Positions 59,162-64,000 of a stretch of DNA of 64,000 bases are shown here, one piece after another (the stretch's first letter is position 1; each line of letters begins with the position of its first letter). The notes beneath the pieces were generated by a model. The model did no database searches, had not been told where the DNA came from, and was given only the letters and a program-made list of their open reading frames with translations. The stretch covers positions 11,581,711-11,645,710 of the forward strand of contig NC_040022.1 of NCBI RefSeq assembly GCF_000972845.2. The letters are read 5' to 3'. Source of the DNA: Larimichthys crocea (Eukaryota; Chordata; Actinopteri; Sciaenidae). A program made the position numbers and the translations under genes.

Positions 59162-62100
59162 TTAAAGGGGCAATGGGTCTGCTCCCAGATCGAGATCTTT
59201 CAAGTCACTTGCTCGTTCCTCCACTGGGAAAGCCTCCATGACCCTCGGACTGTTTGAGGCTATCTTGTGGAGGTTTAAGTTGCTCTCCGCCAGCAGAGCC
59301 TTGGTTCGCTGTAGGAGATCGATTACCTCGTCCTCCTTGGCCAATGACGTGAGCCCATCGTCGACGTAAAAGTTCCTGAAGACGAACTCCTTTGCATCAC
59401 AGCCATACTCAAGTTCTCCTTGCTCTGCAGCTCTCCTCAACCCATAAGTCGCTACTGCTGGAGACGGGCTGTTGCCGAACACATGCACAGTCATCCAGTA
59501 GTCAATGGTGTCCTTGTCTGGATCATTGTCTTTGTGCCAGAGAAACCTGAGGAAGTGGCGGTGGTCCTCTCTGACCTTGAACCCATAGAACATTTGCTCT
59601 ATGTCGGCGGTAGCAGCAATTTGTTCTCTTCTGAACCGTAATAGCACTCCTATTAGCGTGTTGTTCAGGTTGGGTCCACTGAGAAGCACATCATTTAATG
59701 ATATCCCCTTGTACTCCGCACTGGAGTCAAAAACAACTCTTATTTTCCCCGGCTTCTGGGGGTGGTATACACCAAATGTCGGCAGATACCAACACTCCTG
59801 CCCAAGTTGTAGTGGAGGAGCTGGCTCAGCCTGGTGGTTGTCAATTACCTTTTGCATAAAATCAAAGAAGTGCTGTTTCATGTCAGGTTTCTTCCTGAAT
59901 GAGCGTTGGAGGGATTGGAGTCTTGGAGCAGCCTGCTCTCTGTTGCATGGAAGGCGCTTACGAGGAGAATGAAAGGGTAGTGGCGCCACCCAGTGGTTTT
60001 CAATGTCCATATACACTTCCTTATCCATTATTCTCAGAAACTCGCTGTCATCTACTGACATGGCTGGTTTGTTGTCAGCTGGTGTTCTCTGAAACACACT
60101 TTCACCAAGACCATCCCTACATGTCTCTGGCACGGCATCCACACTGCGAGTCAGGAACTGAAGGCTGCACTGAATCGGTTCACTGAGTCTCTCCTTGACG
60201 TGAATGCTGTTAGTGCAGGGCTTAAAGATGGAAGGACGTCCATTTTGGAGGACATGGGTCTTATAAGCATTGACTTCCTGAGTCTTGTGAGCACCACCCA
60301 GACACAGCTCTCCCACTATGACCCAGCCCAGATCAAGGCGTTGAGCATATGGCGAGTTGTGGGGTCCGTTACGCTGCTCCCGCACCTTGTGCAAGCTCAA
60401 AACGTCTCTGCCTAGTAGCAGAAGAATGGGTGCACTGTGGTCAAGTGCAGGGATTTTGTCTGCCACTGGTCTGAGGTGAGGGAAATATTGTGCGCACTCA
60501 GGGGTCGGGATCTCTGACCGGTCACCAGGTAGGTACTCACACTCCAGCAGTGTGGGCAGTGTGACCTTGATCTTCCCATTGAGAGATTCCACCATGATAT
60601 TGGTTGCTTTCCTTCCTGCAGTCTCCACTCTGCCTGAGCATGTTTTTAGCGTATAGGGGGATGCCCCGCTGTTAATACCCAACAGACTGAAGAACTCAGA
60701 TTTCACTAAAGACCTATTGCTTTGGTCGTCGAGTACAGCATATACTCTGTGAGAATTGCTTGGATTGTCAGTGTGGGAAACCTTGACCAAGCAGATTTTG
60801 GAACAGGATCTAGGCTGGGGTGCATCGCCACATATCTCTGTGCACTTAGAAGTGACAACAGGGGTTGCTGCTTCCCTCTCCCCGCTTTGCTCCCCTCCTT
60901 GCTCCCTGCTCTGGTCATTCCCAGGTGAGTGTCCAGTCTGTCCATGAGGCGACCATGGTGCTGGACCAGGATGCATCGCTGAGGTATGCTGGTCACTCTC
61001 ACACTCTTTACATTTTAGTGCGGTCTTACAGTTTTTGGCAATGTGCTTGATGCTGGCACAACATCTAAAGCAGATTGAGTTCTCCTTTAAGTACGTTTTC
61101 CTCTCGTCCAGGTGCTTTCCTCTGAACCCCCGGCACTTTGTAAGCGGATGCGGTCTGTTATGGATTGGGCATTCTTTATCCGGTTCAGTTTTCTTCACAG
61201 ATGTGCTGTCCTGAGATGCACCACCTGCGGCCGTGACATCAGTCTTCCTCACTGTTACAGCGGATTTGTAGATGTGTTTTTGGTCTTTCTCACCTTTTGA
61301 CTGACTGGGAGTAAAGGAAAGATTGAATGCAAAACTGGGGTCATTGCGAGTCTTAGCTTGGGAACATACAAATTCCACAAAGTAGCTGAACGGTGGGAAA
61401 GGCACATGATAAACCTCCTTGTACTTTGATCCCTGAGTCATCCAGCGTTCACGCAGTGAGAATGGAAGCTTCTCCACAATTGGATTCACCCCTCGAGCTG
61501 TATCAAGATACATGAGTCCAGGCAAGAATCCCTCTGACTTTGCAGCTTGTAGCTCTTTTAACAAGTCTCCTAACTCTCTGAGTTTATGTGTGTCTTTGTT
61601 AGAGATGACTGGGAAGGCATCCAATCTTTTCATTAGGGCACTTTCAATCACCTCTGGGCTTCCATAAGTTTCCTCCAAGCGCTCCCATACCGTCCACACA
61701 CCTAGTCTAGGATTATTTACATGCACAGACCTAATCCTCATGGCTTGAGCTGATGACTTGGGCCCTAACCACTTGATCAGTAGGTTGAGCTCTTCTTGCT
61801 CCGAGAGGTTTAGCTCCTTTGTGGCTGCTAGGAAGGAGGCCTTCCACGCCCAGTAGTTTTCTGGGCAGTCGTCAAAGGTAAGGAGTCCTGAGCTCACCAT
61901 CTCTTTCCTCATGAGATACTGGGCCAAGACATGGGTTTGTGTTGATGGAGGTAAGTATTTGTTTCCCGGGTTGGGATGAGAGGCCGGAGGATTAGCTGCT
62001 GTGTCTTTCCTTTCTATGTCAGGGGAAACAGGAGAATGTTTCTGCTTTGGGAAAAATGTTTTTGGGGCAGAATGAGAAACATTGTGACCACCTGTCGGGG

Positions 62101-62641
62101 ATCTATGTTCATTTTTCTCAACAAAGGACTCATATAGGGAATCTTCTTCTCTTTTGATAGGAAGGTGATCATTCACAGGTGCTTGATAAGCAATTTGTTG
62201 CTGTGGAGTTGGGATTGGTTGCAACTGTGGTGCATGTGCATCGAATCGCTGTGTTTCTACATAGAGTTGTGTGCGTCTCACTGGATCATCAAGTGCTAGA
62301 TCCTGTAGCTCACCAAGAGCGTCACTTTGCCTTTGATCGAGCTCTGCTGCTGCTGCTGCAGCTTCTTCATATATAGCTGCCTCTGTTGATGCTGCAGTTG
62401 CTTCTTTCTCTTGCTTTAACACATGAAGATTTGCCTCTAATGATGCTTTTTGTTTCATCATGGCTGCCTCCTTCTCAGCAAAGGATACTTTAATTTTTGC
62501 TGATTCAGCCTTAGCTCTGGCTCTTGTTGCAAGTAGGCTGACAGATGACCGGGTTGATGCTCTGGAAGATTTGTGTGAAGTTGAGGCTCGAGATCTTGTC
62601 TCCAACTGAGACGGACGGTCCTCCTCACCAGCGTGGCTCAT
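59162..62641 (-). CDS. BEL/Pao Gag, protease and RT N-terminal part
   Basis: The start chosen is the ATG at 62,641-62,639 (MSHAGEEDRPSQ); the frame is open nine codons further upstream without ATG. The N-terminal third is Ala/Glu-rich and probably coiled (about residues 50-110). A gag domain with FDDCPENYWAWKASFL follows near residue 255, and Cys/His knuckles (CFRCCASIKHIAKNC, CKECESDQH) near residues 535-565. The protease site is AVLDDQSNRSL near residue 650. Reverse transcriptase begins near residue 900 (GKIRVVFDSSAEYKG) and includes the catalytic YVDD. The frame stops at TAA (59,164-59,162) within reverse transcriptase, and homologous protein resumes in the same frame. Confidence 0.9.
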   Translation of the reverse strand: MSHAGEEDRPSQLETRSRASTSHKSSRASTRSSVSLLATRARAKAESAKIKVSFAEKEAAMMKQKASLEANLHVLKQEKEATAASTEAAIYEEAAAAAAELDQRQSDALGELQDLALDDPVRRTQLYVETQRFDAHAPQLQPIPTPQQQIAYQAPVNDHLPIKREEDSLYESFVEKNEHRSPTGGHNVSHSAPKTFFPKQKHSPVSPDIERKDTAANPPASHPNPGNKYLPPSTQTHVLAQYLMRKEMVSSGLLTFDDCPENYWAWKASFLAATKELNLSEQEELNLLIKWLGPKSSAQAMRIRSVHVNNPRLGVWTVWERLEETYGSPEVIESALMKRLDAFPVISNKDTHKLRELGDLLKELQAAKSEGFLPGLMYLDTARGVNPIVEKLPFSLRERWMTQGSKYKEVYHVPFPPFSYFVEFVCSQAKTRNDPSFAFNLSFTPSQSKGEKDQKHIYKSAVTVRKTDVTAAGGASQDSTSVKKTEPDKECPIHNRPHPLTKCRGFRGKHLDERKTYLKENSICFRCCASIKHIAKNCKTALKCKECESDQHTSAMHPGPAPWSPHGQTGHSPGNDQSREQGGEQSGEREAATPVVTSKCTEICGDAPQPRSCSKICLVKVSHTDNPSNSHRVYAVLDDQSNRSLVKSEFFSLLGINSGASPYTLKTCSGRVETAGRKATNIMVESLNGKIKVTLPTLLECEYLPGDRSEIPTPECAQYFPHLRPVADKIPALDHSAPILLLLGRDVLSLHKVREQRNGPHNSPYAQRLDLGWVIVGELCLGGAHKTQEVNAYKTHVLQNGRPSIFKPCTNSIHVKERLSEPIQCSLQFLTRSVDAVPETCRDGLGESVFQRTPADNKPAMSVDDSEFLRIMDKEVYMDIENHWVAPLPFHSPRKRLPCNREQAAPRLQSLQRSFRKKPDMKQHFFDFMQKVIDNHQAEPAPPLQLGQECWYLPTFGVYHPQKPGKIRVVFDSSAEYKGISLNDVLLSGPNLNNTLIGVLLRFRREQIAATADIEQMFYGFKVREDHRHFLRFLWHKDNDPDKDTIDYWMTVHVFGNSPSPAVATYGLRRAAEQGELEYGCDAKEFVFRNFYVDDGLTSLAKEDEVIDLLQRTKALLAESNLNLHKIASNSPRVMEAFPVEERASDLKDLDLGADPLPL

Positions 62642-62711
62642 CTTGGCTTGCTTCTGTGTGCTGTTCACCGTATTTCAGCTGCCTATCTCCGTTGTGTGGT
62701 CAACATTTTAC

Positions 62712-63476
62712 TATTCTGTCCTGATAATACTTCTGGGGTATTGTAGACAGATAGCGAACAATAAAGACGAGCAGGCTTGATTCCAGGTTGACTGATTTAC
62801 TGAAATCGTTTTGTCTTTGTTTGTTTTTGTAAAACTGAAACACAATAAAATACACAGGATACACAATGTTACATAAGAAATGAAATACAACTGGATATAA
62901 ACATTTTCTCTCTTTACAGGCACTAACTAACTCAGGTAAGTGATTTCCTTCACAGATTCAAACTGAGGTAAGTAGTATTTTCGTTACAGGTTTCAAAAAT
63001 AAGGCAAGTTAAATCAGGTAAGTATAGCGAAATTATACATACATAACACATTTTCATTTTACAGAGGACAGCTATTCAGCTAAGTAACAGGTAAGCATAG
63101 TCAAATGCATAGCCAGCTAGCTTTCAGACGAAGTGCAATTACAACTCAATGTAAATTAGGCTAACAAAGGGCTAAATAACTTAGCTAAGTACCCTGTAAC
63201 GACTAGCAATTAACACCTTTTAATCGCGATCTTTTTATACCTTAAATTTAGCGTTTTTAACATTACATTCAACACTATGGTAAACCTAAACAACTATTAC
63301 AATGATTTACAGTATGAACTTACTGTTGGTTCCACTTCTAGGTCAGTACAACCGGATTTCTGGCGAGCACATTTTCAGACTGCTTCGATCAGGTCCGATT
63401 AAACAATTAAAGGTGCAGTAACTCAAATCATCACTAGAGGGAACTTAACCCCACCCAATAACTGACAAGTCACACA
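62712..63476 (-). repeat. BEL/Pao 5' LTR
   Basis: A 765-bp copy nearly identical to 55,947-56,712, followed by target duplication GTGCC at 63,477-63,481. The gag start lies about 70 bp inside. Confidence 0.95.
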
Positions 63477-63481
63477 GTGCC

Positions 63482-64000
63482 TTATATTCATTTAGAAAGT
63501 ACGATTGCTTTTTGTCTTTTGTTGCATGTCACTCCCTCGCCTCTCCTTGCTCTCAGATTCTTGATCTTGCTTCAATCAGCTTGATAATAGGAAGGCCACA
63601 AAGATTATTTTAAAAAGTATATTGCTTCTAGATTGTTGATGATTGTTAATCCTATTCCTCTATAGCTGGAATGTTCACTTAAATAAAAACATATGCACAT
63701 TTTATTTGGCAGCTTTACATTTTTACATTTTAGAATCACAGAAAGAAACCGCTCTCCACCAGAAACAGTTTTTTTTATTACTTTGTTGCTGCAATTCACC
63801 TTAGCACCCCGGGTAGAGATTCTGATCACCCCTGATACCAGCGGACGAGAAAACAATCTAACACCGAGACTCAGAGTGAGAACATTTAATGGTAGATTGA
63901 AAACGATTTCACTGTTGAGGGAACTTGTGAAGGTATAGTGCCTGTGGGTGGATGGCAGTTAGCAGTTGCCTAGGCCACAGCTCCCAGTCCCCGAGCCTCA
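63482..64000. other. Flanking DNA without recognised genes
   Basis: No coding homology, repeat family or RNA gene was recognised to the right of the BEL element. Confidence 0.4.

Larger units (their letters stand above)
55942..63481 (-). mobile_element. BEL/Pao LTR retrotransposon with target duplication
   Basis: The element (55,947-63,476) has two LTRs of 766 and 765 bp and a 5-bp duplication GTGCC at 55,942-55,946 and 63,477-63,481. In sense the 3' LTR begins TGTGCTGAC directly after a purine stretch AAGCGAGGAG. The two LTRs show only about four differences, so the insertion is recent. The polyprotein order, Gag with zinc knuckles, protease, reverse transcriptase, RNase H and integrase, is typical of BEL/Pao. 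One stop codon interrupts it. No primer site was recognised. Confidence 0.95.

Overview
The window is vertebrate nuclear DNA from a bony fish, most likely a teleost. The one host coding exon recognised is the first exon of cask on the minus strand. The repeats are a typical teleost mixture: CR1/L2-type LINEs with an esterase ORF1, a tRNA-derived SINE, hAT-like and Tc1-like DNA transposons, a Ty3/gypsy chromovirus, a BEL/Pao element and endogenous retrovirus (ERV) remnants. There are no bacterial-type genes or operons.

Layout. 1-10,239 is the 5' part of cask intron 1 (cask is read leftwards). It holds two hAT-like elements with 8-bp target duplications, a LINE tail and microsatellites. 10,240-10,298 is cask exon 1, with a CpG-rich upstream region to about 11,130. 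11,345-12,370 is a reversed LINE fragment. 12,704-14,877 is a Tc1/mariner-type element with a partial transposase. 15,860-21,809 is a nearly complete Ty3/gypsy element with two similar LTRs and a GACAG target duplication, but it carries three frameshifts and a changed integrase catalytic residue. 23,660-29,890 is a nest of LINE pieces. They are split by a 3.1-kb TIR element, which carries a Gmr1-like fragment and a large palindrome, and by a 119-bp hAT MITE.

35,385-53,773 is a minus-strand ERV locus (called ERV-A here) in which gag-like sequence, an integrase C-terminus and unassigned 3' ORFs lie between two related LTRs. Most of pol is absent and a LINE occupies its place. The stretch 40,691-46,855, next to two 10-N gaps, repeats 47,914-54,164 but is 86 bases shorter, with scattered small deletions. 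It is best read as an unpolished second copy or second allele of one locus. A second retroviral LTR (ERV-B), with a tRNA-Lys primer site, sits at the point where the second LINE copy is truncated.

54,811-54,990 is a tRNA-derived SINE. 55,947-63,476 is a young BEL/Pao element with near-identical 765-bp LTRs, a GTGCC target duplication and one in-frame stop codon in reverse transcriptase.

How it fits together: apart from cask exon 1 and its promoter, nearly every recognisable gene is a transposon gene. Insertion order can be read from target duplications. The most unusual signals are a 28-bp tandem array of NF-kB-like sites just inside the ERV-A 3' LTR, the unassigned ERV-A proteins, the duplicated and noisy assembly segment with an apparent empty site for ERV-B, and the PR-to-integrase fragment inside a TIR element.
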